Source: Woeseiaceae bacterium (lineage in GTDB: Bacteria; Pseudomonadota; Gammaproteobacteria; Steroidobacterales; Woeseiaceae). Taken from it: a stretch of 37,749 bases of DNA. The stretch is from NCBI GenBank assembly GCA_013043165.1, contig JABDOQ010000057.1, forward strand, positions 1 through 37,749. Direction: 5' to 3'. The notes below the pieces were generated by a model. The model searched no databases. It saw only the letters and a list, made by a program, of their open reading frames with translations, and was not told the DNA's origin. Of this stretch, positions 26,694-36,403 are shown one piece after another. Each line of letters opens with the position of its first letter. Position 1 is the stretch's first letter. Both the position numbers and the translations under genes were made by a program.

Positions 26694-28253
26694 ATGCGCG
26701 CATTCATCGACGAACTTCGCAGACGGAACGTTCTGAAAGTCGGCATTGCGTATCTTGTGGCCGCCTGGCTGGTCCTGCAATTGGCGGATGTAGTATTTCC
26801 GGCAATGCGGCTTCCCGGTTGGTCGACCTCTCTGGTTTTGGGAATCCTGATCGTTGGTTTCCCGCTGGCGCTGGTCTTAAGCTGGGTCTTTGACGTTACG
26901 CCGAGAGGGATCAAGAGAACCCCGGGCGACCCAGCTGCGGAGGTGCCAGCGGGTGAAAATGCCGGGACCATCGCAAAGATTCCCTCCGTAGCTGTGCTGC
27001 CGTTTGTCGATATGAGTCCGGATCATGACAGTGAATACTTCGCTGACGGCCTGACTGAAGAACTACTCGGTGTCCTCTCGCGGGCCGGTGGCATGCGCGT
27101 CGCGTCCCGGACATCGAGTTTTGCATTCAAAGGCAAAAATGCCGACATCGAGGAGGTCTCCGCGAAGCTGAATGTGGCCCACATTGTTGAGGGCAGTGTT
27201 AGAAAATCGGGCAATCTTCTGAGAATTACTGGCCAGCTTATTGAGGCTGCCACCGACTCGCATCTCTGGTCGAGCACCTATGATCGCGAACTCGACGACA
27301 TTTTTGCGATTCAGGACGAGATCGCGACGCAAATCGCCAGTGCATTACAGGTACAGCTTGCGCCGCGACAACTTGAACGTCCCTTGACAGAAGACGTTCG
27401 CGCTTACGACTTCTGTCTGCGCGGCAACAGCTATCTCCGTAATTTAGGCATGAAGAACACGGGGCGGGCTATCGAAATGTACGAAAAAGCGACCCAAATT
27501 GACCCTGCTTACGGCCGCGCATGGGCTGGAATTGCCATTGCCAATGCGACGCTGGCTTTGCTCTTTATGGTGGATGGCGAAGATCGAACCGCCGCCATTG
27601 AAGCGGCTCATCAGGCTGCCAAGAAAGCATCGGAGCTCGATCCCGAGTGCGCGATCACGCACCTGGCGAATGGCATGACGTTAAACGCTGATGGTCGTCC
27701 CGACGAAGCCGAGATCGAATTCGCGATGGCAATTGAGTACGACCCTCAAATGCATGAAGCTCATTATCAATACGCGCGTGCGGCGTATATGCAGGGGCGC
27801 ATGAAGAAAGCGGCCGCGCTTTTTGAAAAAGCGATTGAAGCGGATCCGGCCGACTACGGGAGCTCCCTTCTCCTGTCGTCCGTATATCGCAGCCTGGGGC
27901 AATCCGACAAGCAGGAAGAAACGATCCGGCGTGGTGTGGCGCTGGTCGAAAAACATCTGGAAAAACACCCGAACGACGCACGAGCTCTGGCGCTTGGCGC
28001 GGCCGCCGTGCAAATAGCCGGGAATTCTGAAAAAGCAGAACTGTGGGCAGAGCGTGCGATCGCCATCGACCCCGATAATGAGAGTACCTTGTACAATATT
28101 GCCTGTACCTACTCTCTCGCCGGCAAGCTCGACAGGGCGATGGATCTTATTGAGCGTTGTATCCACTCTACGTCCTGGATCAAGCGCGACTCGGACCTTG
28201 ACCCCTTGCGTGAGCTGCCGAGATTCAAGGCCTTCATGAAGAGTCTTGAGTAG
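26694..28253 (+). CDS. Membrane-anchored TolB-like/TPR protein
   Basis: A 519-residue protein. The N-terminus MRAFIDELRRRNVLKVGIAYLVAAWLVL and a second hydrophobic stretch (about 45-66) give two membrane helices. Then follows a FlgO/TolB-N-like domain (IPSVAVLPFVDMSPDHDSEYFADGLTEEL, then LIEAATDSHLWSSTYDRELDDIFAIQDEIA) of about 150 residues. The rest is TPR-like repeats (AIEMYEKATQIDPAYGRAWAGIA, AIEYDPQMHEAHYQYARAAYMQGRMKKAAALFEKAIEADPADYG). In relatives this module is often preceded by a CadC-type winged helix or a cyclase domain; neither is present. A signalling or scaffold role is inferred. The next gene begins 3 bp after its stop. Confidence 0.8.
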   Translation: MRAFIDELRRRNVLKVGIAYLVAAWLVLQLADVVFPAMRLPGWSTSLVLGILIVGFPLALVLSWVFDVTPRGIKRTPGDPAAEVPAGENAGTIAKIPSVAVLPFVDMSPDHDSEYFADGLTEELLGVLSRAGGMRVASRTSSFAFKGKNADIEEVSAKLNVAHIVEGSVRKSGNLLRITGQLIEAATDSHLWSSTYDRELDDIFAIQDEIATQIASALQVQLAPRQLERPLTEDVRAYDFCLRGNSYLRNLGMKNTGRAIEMYEKATQIDPAYGRAWAGIAIANATLALLFMVDGEDRTAAIEAAHQAAKKASELDPECAITHLANGMTLNADGRPDEAEIEFAMAIEYDPQMHEAHYQYARAAYMQGRMKKAAALFEKAIEADPADYGSSLLLSSVYRSLGQSDKQEETIRRGVALVEKHLEKHPNDARALALGAAAVQIAGNSEKAELWAERAIAIDPDNESTLYNIACTYSLAGKLDRAMDLIERCIHSTSWIKRDSDLDPLRELPRFKAFMKSLE

Positions 28254-28256
28254 TCC

Positions 28257-29207
28257 ATGAGCGATAGTGTGCTTGTCTACAAGGGGGAGTCGATCGCTGC
28301 GTACGGGTTTGGCGATCCGCATCCATTCGGCACCGACCGTCACGACGTTTTCCATGCCGAGCTCGACAAAGCCGGTCTCGGCGACGCCATCGAATACGGC
28401 CACCCGCGACCCGCGCTCGTCGACGAGCTGGCACTGTTCCACACGGCTGACTACATCGACAAAGTGTCGCGCATGTCCGCAGCAGGCAAAGGCTGGCTCG
28501 ACGAGGGCGACACACCGGCCGTGCCTGGAATCTACGATGCGGCGTCGGCCGTCGTCGGCGCCGTTCTTTGTGCTGTCGACGAGGTCATGCACGGACACCA
28601 CAGGCGCGCGTTCATCCCGATTGCCGGGCTGCATCACGCCGCGCGCGCCAGCGCCGCCGGATTCTGTGTTTTCAACGACTGCGGCATCGCCGTAGAATAT
28701 TTGCGCAGAGCTTTCGGGATCCGGCGCATTGCCTACGTCGATATCGATGCCCATCACGGTGACGGCGTCTTTTATGGCTTTGAGGACGACCCCGACCTGC
28801 TGTTCGCCGACCTCCACGAAGACGGTCGCTTCCTATACCCGGGCACGGGCGCCGCCGAGGAAACCGGCACGGGCCGCGCGCGCGGCACGAAGCTGAATAT
28901 CCCGCTCGCGCCTGGCGCTGATGACCGTGACTTCCGTGAGGCCTGGAAAAAGGTCGAGGCCTACCTGCACGCCATGCGGCCAGAGTTCATCATCATGCAG
29001 TGCGGCGCCGACAGCCTCGAGGGCGATCCGATCACGCACCTTTGCTGGAGCGAAGAAGCGCATGCACAGGCCGCGGCGTCATTGTGCCGGCTCGCAGACG
29101 AGTATTGCGAAGGCCGGATCATCGGCACGGGCGGCGGCGGCTACAACCGGCAGAACCTCGCGCGGGCCTGGACCCGGGTCGTGCAGTCCTTCGCAGAATC
29201 GCAGTAA
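28257..29207 (+). CDS. Histone deacetylase-family (AcuC/amidohydrolase) protein
   Basis: A 316-residue zinc-dependent deacetylase-fold enzyme. Catalytic dyad in GLHHAARAS (H126, H127), zinc ligands in VDIDAHHGDG (D164, H166) and CGADSLEGDP (D252), and the glycine loop GTGGGGYN with Tyr296. In bacteria such enzymes deacetylate polyamines, acetoin-pathway proteins (AcuC acts on acetyl-CoA synthetase) or small amides. An Acs with the acetylatable lysine is encoded 10 kb away, which makes an AcuC-like role testable but unproven. It sits 3 bp behind the TolB-like/TPR gene, so the two are cotranscribed. Confidence 0.88.
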   Translation: MSDSVLVYKGESIAAYGFGDPHPFGTDRHDVFHAELDKAGLGDAIEYGHPRPALVDELALFHTADYIDKVSRMSAAGKGWLDEGDTPAVPGIYDAASAVVGAVLCAVDEVMHGHHRRAFIPIAGLHHAARASAAGFCVFNDCGIAVEYLRRAFGIRRIAYVDIDAHHGDGVFYGFEDDPDLLFADLHEDGRFLYPGTGAAEETGTGRARGTKLNIPLAPGADDRDFREAWKKVEAYLHAMRPEFIIMQCGADSLEGDPITHLCWSEEAHAQAAASLCRLADEYCEGRIIGTGGGGYNRQNLARAWTRVVQSFAESQ

Positions 29208-29287
29208 GCCTGTCCTGACGGTGCCATCTCCGCGGCTAAACAGGTAAGATCGCCGTTTTTTGCGCCCCCGCCCACGGAGATGCCCGG

Positions 29288-30541
<1,254 letters not shown>

Positions 30542-30546
30542 TTGAT

Positions 30547-30560
30547 CCTTCGCACGAAGG
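30547..30560 (+). promoter_or_regulatory. Small hairpin covering the nrdR ribosome-binding site
   Basis: CCTTCGCACGAAGG folds into a 5-6 bp stem whose 3' arm is part of the Shine-Dalgarno GAAGGAG (30556-30562). The site is 12 bases before the ATG at 30575, longer than usual. The hairpin could limit nrdR translation; this is an inference from sequence only. Confidence 0.35.
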
Positions 30561-30574
30561 AGTTCTAGTCGGTC

Positions 30575-31093
30575 ATGCATTGTCCGTTCTGCGCCCACGA
30601 AGAAACCAAGGTCATAGACTCCCGCCTCGCGGGTGACGGCCGGCAGATTCGCCGGCGCCGGCAGTGTCTTGACTGCAATGAACGGTTCACGACCTTCGAG
30701 ACGGCGGAACTCGTCATGCCGCGCGTGATCAAGAACGATGACTCGCGCCAGCCTTTCGATGAGAACAAGCTGCGCAACAGCATGGTGAGAGCACTCGAGA
30801 AGCGCCCCGTGCCGAGTGACAAGCTCGAACAGGCGATCGGACACCTCATTCACAGGCTGCGCACAATGGGCGAGCGCGAAGTGCCGTCACGCCTTGTCGG
30901 CGAATTTGTCATGGAGGAACTGCACGAGCTCGACGAGGTGGCGTACGTGCGCTTTGCTTCAGTCTATCGCCGCTTCCAGGACGTCAATGAGTTCGAGGAC
31001 GAAATCAAGCGCCTGCAGAAGATCTCGGAGGCGGCTGCGAGCCGCGAACAGATGTCGCTGCTGCCCGACCTGATCGGCGACAAGAAGCGCTGA
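30575..31093 (+). CDS. nrdR: Ribonucleotide reductase regulator NrdR
   Basis: A 172-residue transcriptional repressor of ribonucleotide reductase genes. The zinc ribbon has CPFC and CLDC (C3, C6, C31, C34) followed by RFTTFE. The ATP-cone domain follows (about 47-140; [24 protein letters not shown]), which senses dATP/ATP. It binds NrdR boxes upstream of nrd genes; none is in this window. It is followed 2 bp later by ribD, as in many gammaproteobacteria. Confidence 0.97.
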   Translation: MHCPFCAHEETKVIDSRLAGDGRQIRRRRQCLDCNERFTTFETAELVMPRVIKNDDSRQPFDENKLRNSMVRALEKRPVPSDKLEQAIGHLIHRLRTMGEREVPSRLVGEFVMEELHELDEVAYVRFASVYRRFQDVNEFEDEIKRLQKISEAAASREQMSLLPDLIGDKKR

Positions 31094-31095
31094 CC

Positions 31096-32196
31096 ATGCC
31101 GTCGTTTTCCGAGACTGATCGCGCGCACATGGCGCGCGCGCTGCAGCTGGCCGCTCGCGGCCTGTATTCAGCGCATCCCAACCCGATGGTCGGCTGCGTC
31201 ATCGCGAAGAACGAGCGGGTCGTCGGGGAGGGCTGGCACGAACGTGCCGGCGAACCGCACGCAGAAATCCATGCACTCGCCGCAGCAGGCAAAGATGCCG
31301 AGGGCGCCACGGCCTATGTGACGCTCGAGCCCTGTGCCCACCATGGCAAGACTCCACCCTGCGCAGAGGCGCTGTTGCAGGCCGGTATCAACAAGGTGAT
31401 TGCGGCGATGCAGGACCCGTTCGAGCAGGTGGCTGGGCGAGGGCTGGAAATGTTGGCTGCGGCGGGCGTAAAGACCGAAGTCGGCCTGATGCAGGCGGCG
31501 GCCAAGTCGCTGAACGCGGGATTCATTGCCCGTGTGACGCGCAATCGGCCGATGGTGCGGGTCAAGGTGGCGGCGAGCATCGATGGCGCGACCGCGATGA
31601 AGAGCGGTGAGAGCCAGTGGATTACGGGGCCGGAAGCGCGCGATGACGTGCAGCGCCTGCGTGCGCGATCGGGTGCGATCATGACGGGCATCGGTACGGT
31701 GCTGGCCGACGACCCGTCGCTGAACGTCCGTCTCGAGGACATCCGAACGGCCGGGCTGCAGCCCCTTCGAGTCGTGCTCGACAGCCGCCTGCGAATGCCC
31801 TTATCGGCCGGAATGCTGGCGCTGCCGGGCGAGACGCTCGTCTGTTGCACAGGGAAACACGATCACTCACGGCTCAGCGATGCCGGGGCTGAAGTGCGTT
31901 CCTACGCGGCCGATGGCGCAGTCGTCGACGTTGGCGCCGTGCTGGTCGACCTTGCGCAGCGCGGTATAAACGACGTCCTGGTCGAGGCGGGTCCCGGCGT
32001 GGCGGGCTACCTGTTGCAAAAAGAATTGGTGGATGAGCTTGTCATTTATCAGGCACCCCACATAATGGGAAGCGAAACCAGGGGCATGTTCCAGACGCCG
32101 TCCTGGCTGGCGCTTGCCGACCGCAAGCTTCTCGAAATAAGCGATGTGCGCCGCATTGGTGGCGACACGCGAATAACGGCAAGAGTTCGATACTGA
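31096..32196 (+). CDS. ribD: Bifunctional riboflavin deaminase/reductase RibD
   Basis: A 366-residue enzyme carrying out the second and third steps of riboflavin synthesis. The N-terminal deaminase domain has HAE (H55, E57) and PCAHHGKTPPC (C80, C89) as zinc ligands. The C-terminal reductase domain (about 148-366) has VKVAASIDGATA, SQWITGPEAR and DDVLVEAGPGVAG. It uses NADPH. Its stop TGA is immediately followed by the ribE ATG. Confidence 0.96.
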   Translation: MPSFSETDRAHMARALQLAARGLYSAHPNPMVGCVIAKNERVVGEGWHERAGEPHAEIHALAAAGKDAEGATAYVTLEPCAHHGKTPPCAEALLQAGINKVIAAMQDPFEQVAGRGLEMLAAAGVKTEVGLMQAAAKSLNAGFIARVTRNRPMVRVKVAASIDGATAMKSGESQWITGPEARDDVQRLRARSGAIMTGIGTVLADDPSLNVRLEDIRTAGLQPLRVVLDSRLRMPLSAGMLALPGETLVCCTGKHDHSRLSDAGAEVRSYAADGAVVDVGAVLVDLAQRGINDVLVEAGPGVAGYLLQKELVDELVIYQAPHIMGSETRGMFQTPSWLALADRKLLEISDVRRIGGDTRITARVRY

Positions 32197-32835
32197 ATGT
32201 TTACCGGGATCATAAAAGACAGGGGCACGATTACTGCGATAAGCCGGCGGGGAGGCGACGTGCGGCTGACGGTCAGCGCAACAGGCCTGCCGTGGTCGGA
32301 ATTCGAGCTCGGCGAAAGCATTGCGGTCAACGGCGTCTGCCTGACGGCGGTTGCGCTGCATGATGACGGATTCGACACCGACGTTTCGGTCGAAACGCTG
32401 ACGGTGACAGGGCTGGGCCAGCTCGAGGTCGGCTCGCCCGTAAACCTCGAACCGGCGATCAGTATGGGCGAACGCCTTGGCGGGCACCTCGTCAGTGGTC
32501 ACGTGGACTGCACGGGCACCGTGACATCGCGGGCGGTTGACGCACGATCGATACGACTCGTTATAGAGATCCCCGCCGAATACTCGCGCTATGTGGCGAA
32601 GAAAGGCTCCGTCTGTGTGGACGGCGTCAGCCTTACCATCAACGAAGTATCCGGCAATCGCTTCGAATTGAATATCATTCCCCACACGGCCGACGTCACC
32701 ATTATGAATGACTACGCGGTTGGGACGGTCGTCAATGTCGAGGTTGATTTACTGGCGCGCTACATCGAGCGCCTGATCAGCAACGACCCGGACGCCATTT
32801 CTATCGATTTTCTGAAGGCGAATGGTTATGCCTGA
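32197..32835 (+). CDS. ribE: Riboflavin synthase alpha chain
   Basis: A 212-residue enzyme that dismutates two 6,7-dimethyl-8-ribityllumazine molecules to riboflavin. It has the typical MFTGII start and two lumazine-binding repeats (about 1-95 and 96-200), with GESIAVNGVCLT and GSVCVDGVSLTI equivalent in the two halves. The stop overlaps the start of the next gene. No FMN riboswitch is visible anywhere upstream in the operon. Confidence 0.95.
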   Translation: MFTGIIKDRGTITAISRRGGDVRLTVSATGLPWSEFELGESIAVNGVCLTAVALHDDGFDTDVSVETLTVTGLGQLEVGSPVNLEPAISMGERLGGHLVSGHVDCTGTVTSRAVDARSIRLVIEIPAEYSRYVAKKGSVCVDGVSLTINEVSGNRFELNIIPHTADVTIMNDYAVGTVVNVEVDLLARYIERLISNDPDAISIDFLKANGYA

Positions 32836-33973
32836 CAACACCACGATGCACCCGAGCGCGCGACCATCGACGTTCAGCAACATTGAAGACATCATCGCCG
32901 ATATTGCAGCCGGCAAGATGGTCATCATGGTCGATGATGAAGACCGCGAGAATGAAGGCGATCTGATCATGGCTGCCGAAAAAGTCCGTGCCGAAGACGT
33001 CAACTACATGGCAACGCATGGGCGAGGGCTCATCTGCCTGACCGTGGGACGTGAACGCTGCAAACAGCTCAGGCTGCCGCTCATGGTCAGCGATACTGAC
33101 GAACATCATGCGACCAATTTTACGATTTCGATCGAAGCAGCCGAGGGAATCACGACGGGCATCTCCGCGCACGATCGCGCCAGGACGATCCAGGCGGCCG
33201 TTGCACCCGACGCCAGGCCCGAACACCTCAGACAGCCTGGGCATATCTTTCCCGTGATGTCACAGCCCGGTGGCGTTCTCACACGAGCGGGACATACCGA
33301 AGCCGGCTGCGACCTGGCTCGGCTTGCCGGTCTCGAACCGGCGGCAGCCATCGTCGAGATACTCAATGAAGACGGATCCATGGCGCGTCGTCCGGACCTC
33401 GAGATTTTTGCGAGGAAGCACAAAATCCGCATCGGCACGATTGCCGACCTGATTCGCTATCGTCTCGAGAAAGAACGCAACGTCGAGCGTATCGCGGAGC
33501 AGGTCGTCGAGACCGAGCGCGGCGAATTTGCGTTGTTCTGTTACGACGATCACGTCAATCGCTCGGTGCATGTCGCCCTCGTGAAAGGTGACCTGGCTTC
33601 CGTAGAGGCGCCGCTGGTGCGTGTGCACTTGCAGGACACGCTTGGCGACGTCATCGGCGTTAAGAGCCGTTCGCTGGGCTGGCCGCTGCACAGTGCGATC
33701 GAACGAATATCGGAAGAGGAGGCGGGTGTCGTCGTGTTGCTGCGTGACCAGGAAACGTCGCGCGACTTCATGGATTCCGTCGAGACTCTGGGTCAGCATC
33801 CGGATGATCTGGACGAGCGCCGCAGTGGCGATATGGTTCTGCGCACCTACGGCTTGGGCGCACAAATTCTACGCGACCTCGGACTCAGCAAAATCCGTGT
33901 ATTATCGGCGCCTAAACATATGTACGCGATCTCGGGCTTCGACCTCGAGATCACGGAGTACGTCTCGGAGTAG
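32828..33973 (+). CDS. ribB: 3,4-dihydroxy-2-butanone-4-phosphate synthase with degenerate GTP cyclohydrolase II domain
   Basis: About 381 residues. The N-terminal domain is an intact DHBP synthase: DDEDRENEGDLI (36-47), HTEAGCDLARL (156-166) and THGRGLICL, converting ribulose-5-phosphate to the four-carbon riboflavin precursor. The C-terminal domain (about 205-381) resembles GTP cyclohydrolase II, but the zinc-cysteine segment (GD...LRCDCG in E. coli RibA) reads LGDVIGVKSRSLGWPLH, with no cysteine. The NNP nucleotide segment also reads LSAPKHM. This fits the RibBX type. The ATG at 32828 has AAGG nine bases upstream; an ATG at 32822 is also in frame. Confidence 0.9.
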   Translation: MPDNTTMHPSARPSTFSNIEDIIADIAAGKMVIMVDDEDRENEGDLIMAAEKVRAEDVNYMATHGRGLICLTVGRERCKQLRLPLMVSDTDEHHATNFTISIEAAEGITTGISAHDRARTIQAAVAPDARPEHLRQPGHIFPVMSQPGGVLTRAGHTEAGCDLARLAGLEPAAAIVEILNEDGSMARRPDLEIFARKHKIRIGTIADLIRYRLEKERNVERIAEQVVETERGEFALFCYDDHVNRSVHVALVKGDLASVEAPLVRVHLQDTLGDVIGVKSRSLGWPLHSAIERISEEEAGVVVLLRDQETSRDFMDSVETLGQHPDDLDERRSGDMVLRTYGLGAQILRDLGLSKIRVLSAPKHMYAISGFDLEITEYVSE

Positions 33974-33982
33974 CGGCACGCC

Positions 33983-34456
33983 ATGGACAGGATCAAGACA
34001 ACCGAGGGCGATCGCATCGTTCGCGATGGCCGATTCGCAATCGTGGCGGCGCGATTCAACGACTTTATTGTTGAGTCACTTATCAAGGGATCACTGCGTT
34101 GCCTGCGGCAGCACGGCGCGGCAGATGCCGACATCGAAATCATTCGAGTGCCCGGGGCCTTCGAAATGCCGATTGCCGTGGACAAAGTTGCGGCTTCTCG
34201 TCGTGCCGACGGCATTATCGCGCTCGGTGCTGTCATTCGCGGCGGCACACCCCATTTCGACTATGTTGCCGGCGAGTGCGTCAAAGGCATCACGGCTGCC
34301 GGTATCAGGCACGGCATCCCGGTCGGACACGGCGTTTTGACTGTGGATACCATTGAGCAGGCGATAGAGCGTGCCGGCACGAAGGCCGGCAACAAGGGCG
34401 AAGAAGCGACACTTGCCGTCATCGAAATGGTCAACCTGCTGCGGAAGATTGACTAA
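33983..34456 (+). CDS. ribH: 6,7-dimethyl-8-ribityllumazine synthase
   Basis: A 157-residue enzyme joining the DHBP product with the ribityl-pyrimidine. Conserved elements are ARFNDFIVESL, VPGAFEMPI, GAVIRGGTPHFDYVAGEC (the catalytic His in PHFDYV) and GVLTVDTIEQAIERAG with the usual length. It follows ribBX by 9 bp and precedes nusB by 67 bp. Confidence 0.96.
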   Translation: MDRIKTTEGDRIVRDGRFAIVAARFNDFIVESLIKGSLRCLRQHGAADADIEIIRVPGAFEMPIAVDKVAASRRADGIIALGAVIRGGTPHFDYVAGECVKGITAAGIRHGIPVGHGVLTVDTIEQAIERAGTKAGNKGEEATLAVIEMVNLLRKID

Positions 34457-34523
34457 GTCATGTACGCGAAGCGCCCGCAAAAATTTACGCGTCGCATCGA
34501 CTGAGACCTTGAAGGTTATTTAA

Positions 34524-34979
34524 ATGAGTAAGGCCAGTTCGAAAGGAACAGGTGCACGCACCCGTGCACGCGAGCTGCTCGTGCAGGCGCTTTATCAGAA
34601 ACAGATTGCCGGGCATGACTGCTCCGAGCTGCTGACACAATTTCACGAGCAGGTCGCTTACGAGCGCGTCGACCAGGTATTTTTCGATGAACAGCTATCT
34701 GCGATCTGCAGGACGCAGGCGCAGCTCGAGGACACCATTGACGGTTTCATTGACCGCCCGTTGGATCAGCTCGATCCGGTGGAGCGGGGTATCCTGTTGA
34801 TCGGAACGTATGAGCTCGAATCACGCGCCGAGATTCCCTACAAGGTCGTGATCAACGAATGTGTGAACCTCGCCAGGCGCTTCGGCTCCGTCGAAGGGCA
34901 CAAGTATGTCAACGCGTGCCTGGACGCGGCGGCCAAATCCCTGCGTGCGCACGAGGTACAGGCAAACGCCGGTGGATGA
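34524..34979 (+). CDS. nusB: Transcription antitermination factor NusB
   Basis: A 151-residue all-helical RNA-binding protein that joins NusE (S10) on boxA RNA for rRNA antitermination. Typical patterns are RARELLVQALYQKQIA, LDQLDPVERGILLIGTYEL and PYKVVINECVNLARRFGSVEGHKYVNACLD. The leader contains GAAGGTT as ribosome site. Its last 8 bp overlap thiL. The ribH-nusB-thiL-pgpA order is the classical proteobacterial arrangement. Confidence 0.95.
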   Translation: MSKASSKGTGARTRARELLVQALYQKQIAGHDCSELLTQFHEQVAYERVDQVFFDEQLSAICRTQAQLEDTIDGFIDRPLDQLDPVERGILLIGTYELESRAEIPYKVVINECVNLARRFGSVEGHKYVNACLDAAAKSLRAHEVQANAGG

Positions 34980-35892
34980 GTTCGAGCTGATCGAACGATT
35001 TTTCAATCGTCGGGTTTCAAGTCCGGGCGTACTGGTCGGCATCGGCGACGACGGCGCGGTACTGCAGCCCTCAGCGGGGCACGACCAGGTCCAGGTTATT
35101 GATACGCTGGTTGAGGGTGTGCACTTTCCCGCCGACTCACAGGCAGAAGACATCGCTTATCGCGCCGTGGCTGTTAACCTGTCCGACATTGCGGCGATGG
35201 GTGCTCGCCCGCGCTGGATGACGCTGGCGCTCACGATGCCCCCGAAAAACGACGAGTGGCTGGCTGCCTTTGCAAGCGGCTTGTTCGAAGCTGCCGGCGA
35301 GTTCGATGTTGCCCTCGTGGGCGGCGATACAACGAGCGGCGACGCTGTCGTGGCCACCGTTCACATCACGGGAGAGGTAGAGACGGGCAAAGCTCTGTTA
35401 CGCAGTGGCGCCAAGGTTGGCGACACCATATTCGTAACGGGTACGATAGGCGATGCCGCCGCAGGGCTCGAAATGCTCGGCCGCGGCGAACGCGATAGTT
35501 TCCTGGTGCATCGATTCCTGCGTCCGCGGGCGCGCATCGAGACGGGTTGCCAGCTCATTGGCCTGGCAAACGCGGCCATCGATGTGTCCGACGGTCTCGT
35601 TGGTGATTTGAAAAAGCTGCTGGATGCGAGCGAAGTCGGTGCTGAGCTGGATATTGATCGTGTGCCGGTATCCGATGCCATCAAAGCGCGTTTCGATGAG
35701 TCGCATCGAACTCGACTTGCTTTGACGGGCGGCGATGACTACGAACTTTGTTTCACGGCCAGGCCCGACGCCGTCAACGGCATTGCCGGCCTTACGGCGA
35801 TCGGGAAAGTAAAGCGCGAGCCGGGCCTCACCTGTCGTCAAAACGGCGTTATTGTGGAATGCGACGACAGCGGTTACCGTCACTTCCAGTGA
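34972..35892 (+). CDS. thiL: Thiamine-monophosphate kinase
   Basis: A 306-residue enzyme making thiamine diphosphate from thiamine monophosphate and ATP. It starts at a GTG (34972) overlapping the nusB stop, giving the family N-terminus VDEFELIERFF. Conserved segments are GIGDDGAVL, DTLVEGVHF, AVNLSDIAAMGARP, GGDTTSGD, DVSDGLVGDL and GGDDYELCFT. A longer frame from 34906 would be out of family pattern. It overlaps pgpA by GTGA. Confidence 0.95.
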   Translation: MDEFELIERFFNRRVSSPGVLVGIGDDGAVLQPSAGHDQVQVIDTLVEGVHFPADSQAEDIAYRAVAVNLSDIAAMGARPRWMTLALTMPPKNDEWLAAFASGLFEAAGEFDVALVGGDTTSGDAVVATVHITGEVETGKALLRSGAKVGDTIFVTGTIGDAAAGLEMLGRGERDSFLVHRFLRPRARIETGCQLIGLANAAIDVSDGLVGDLKKLLDASEVGAELDIDRVPVSDAIKARFDESHRTRLALTGGDDYELCFTARPDAVNGIAGLTAIGKVKREPGLTCRQNGVIVECDDSGYRHFQ

Positions 35893-36389
35893 ATCAGCCA
35901 CCAGAACACAGGGAAAGCAAGCTCGCGCGCACGGTCCTGACGGATCCCGTGCATATCCTGGCCTTCGGCTTTGGCACGGGACTGGCCCCCTTTGCGCCGG
36001 GCACGGTGGGCTCTCTGCCGGGCATCTTGTTGTTCTGGCTGACGCTCGATCTCGGACTTTATGTTCAATTGGCTGTCGCGGCAGGGCTTGTCCTGTCCGG
36101 CGTCTGGCTGTGCGGTGAAAGCGCACGGCGCATTGGCGTCCATGACCATGGCGGCATCGTATGGGACGAGATTGCCGGCATGTACATCACGCTGCTCGCG
36201 GCGCCCGTGTCGGCTGCAGGGTGGGTGCTCGCATTCTTGCTTTTTCGGCTGTTTGATATTGTCAAACCGTGGCCGATTCGCGACCTGGATCACAGACTGG
36301 GCGGGGGCGTGGGAATTATGCTGGACGACCTCGTAGCCGCTCTGTATGCCGCAGTATTACTGGGTTTGTACAGGTGGCTCATGATCTAA
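35889..36389 (+). CDS. pgpA: Phosphatidylglycerophosphatase A
   Basis: A 166-residue membrane protein that dephosphorylates phosphatidylglycerol phosphate. It starts at the GTG inside the thiL stop (GTGA). Motifs: FGTGLAPFAPGTVGSL near the N-terminus, WDEIAGMYITL and FRLFDIVKPWPI, with several hydrophobic helices. The length is standard. The kinase gene follows 14 bp later. Confidence 0.95.
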   Translation: MNQPPEHRESKLARTVLTDPVHILAFGFGTGLAPFAPGTVGSLPGILLFWLTLDLGLYVQLAVAAGLVLSGVWLCGESARRIGVHDHGGIVWDEIAGMYITLLAAPVSAAGWVLAFLLFRLFDIVKPWPIRDLDHRLGGGVGIMLDDLVAALYAAVLLGLYRWLMI

Positions 36390-36403
36390 CCAGTTGAGAC
36401 AAC

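Noticed and set aside
27681..28817. 378-residue minus-strand open frame over the TPR and deacetylase genes
   Set aside because: It is an antisense shadow spanning two real genes in other frames, with no family motif.
31000..34600. FMN riboswitch in the riboflavin operon
   Set aside because: No RFN-type conserved segments occur in the short intergenic gaps or before nrdR.
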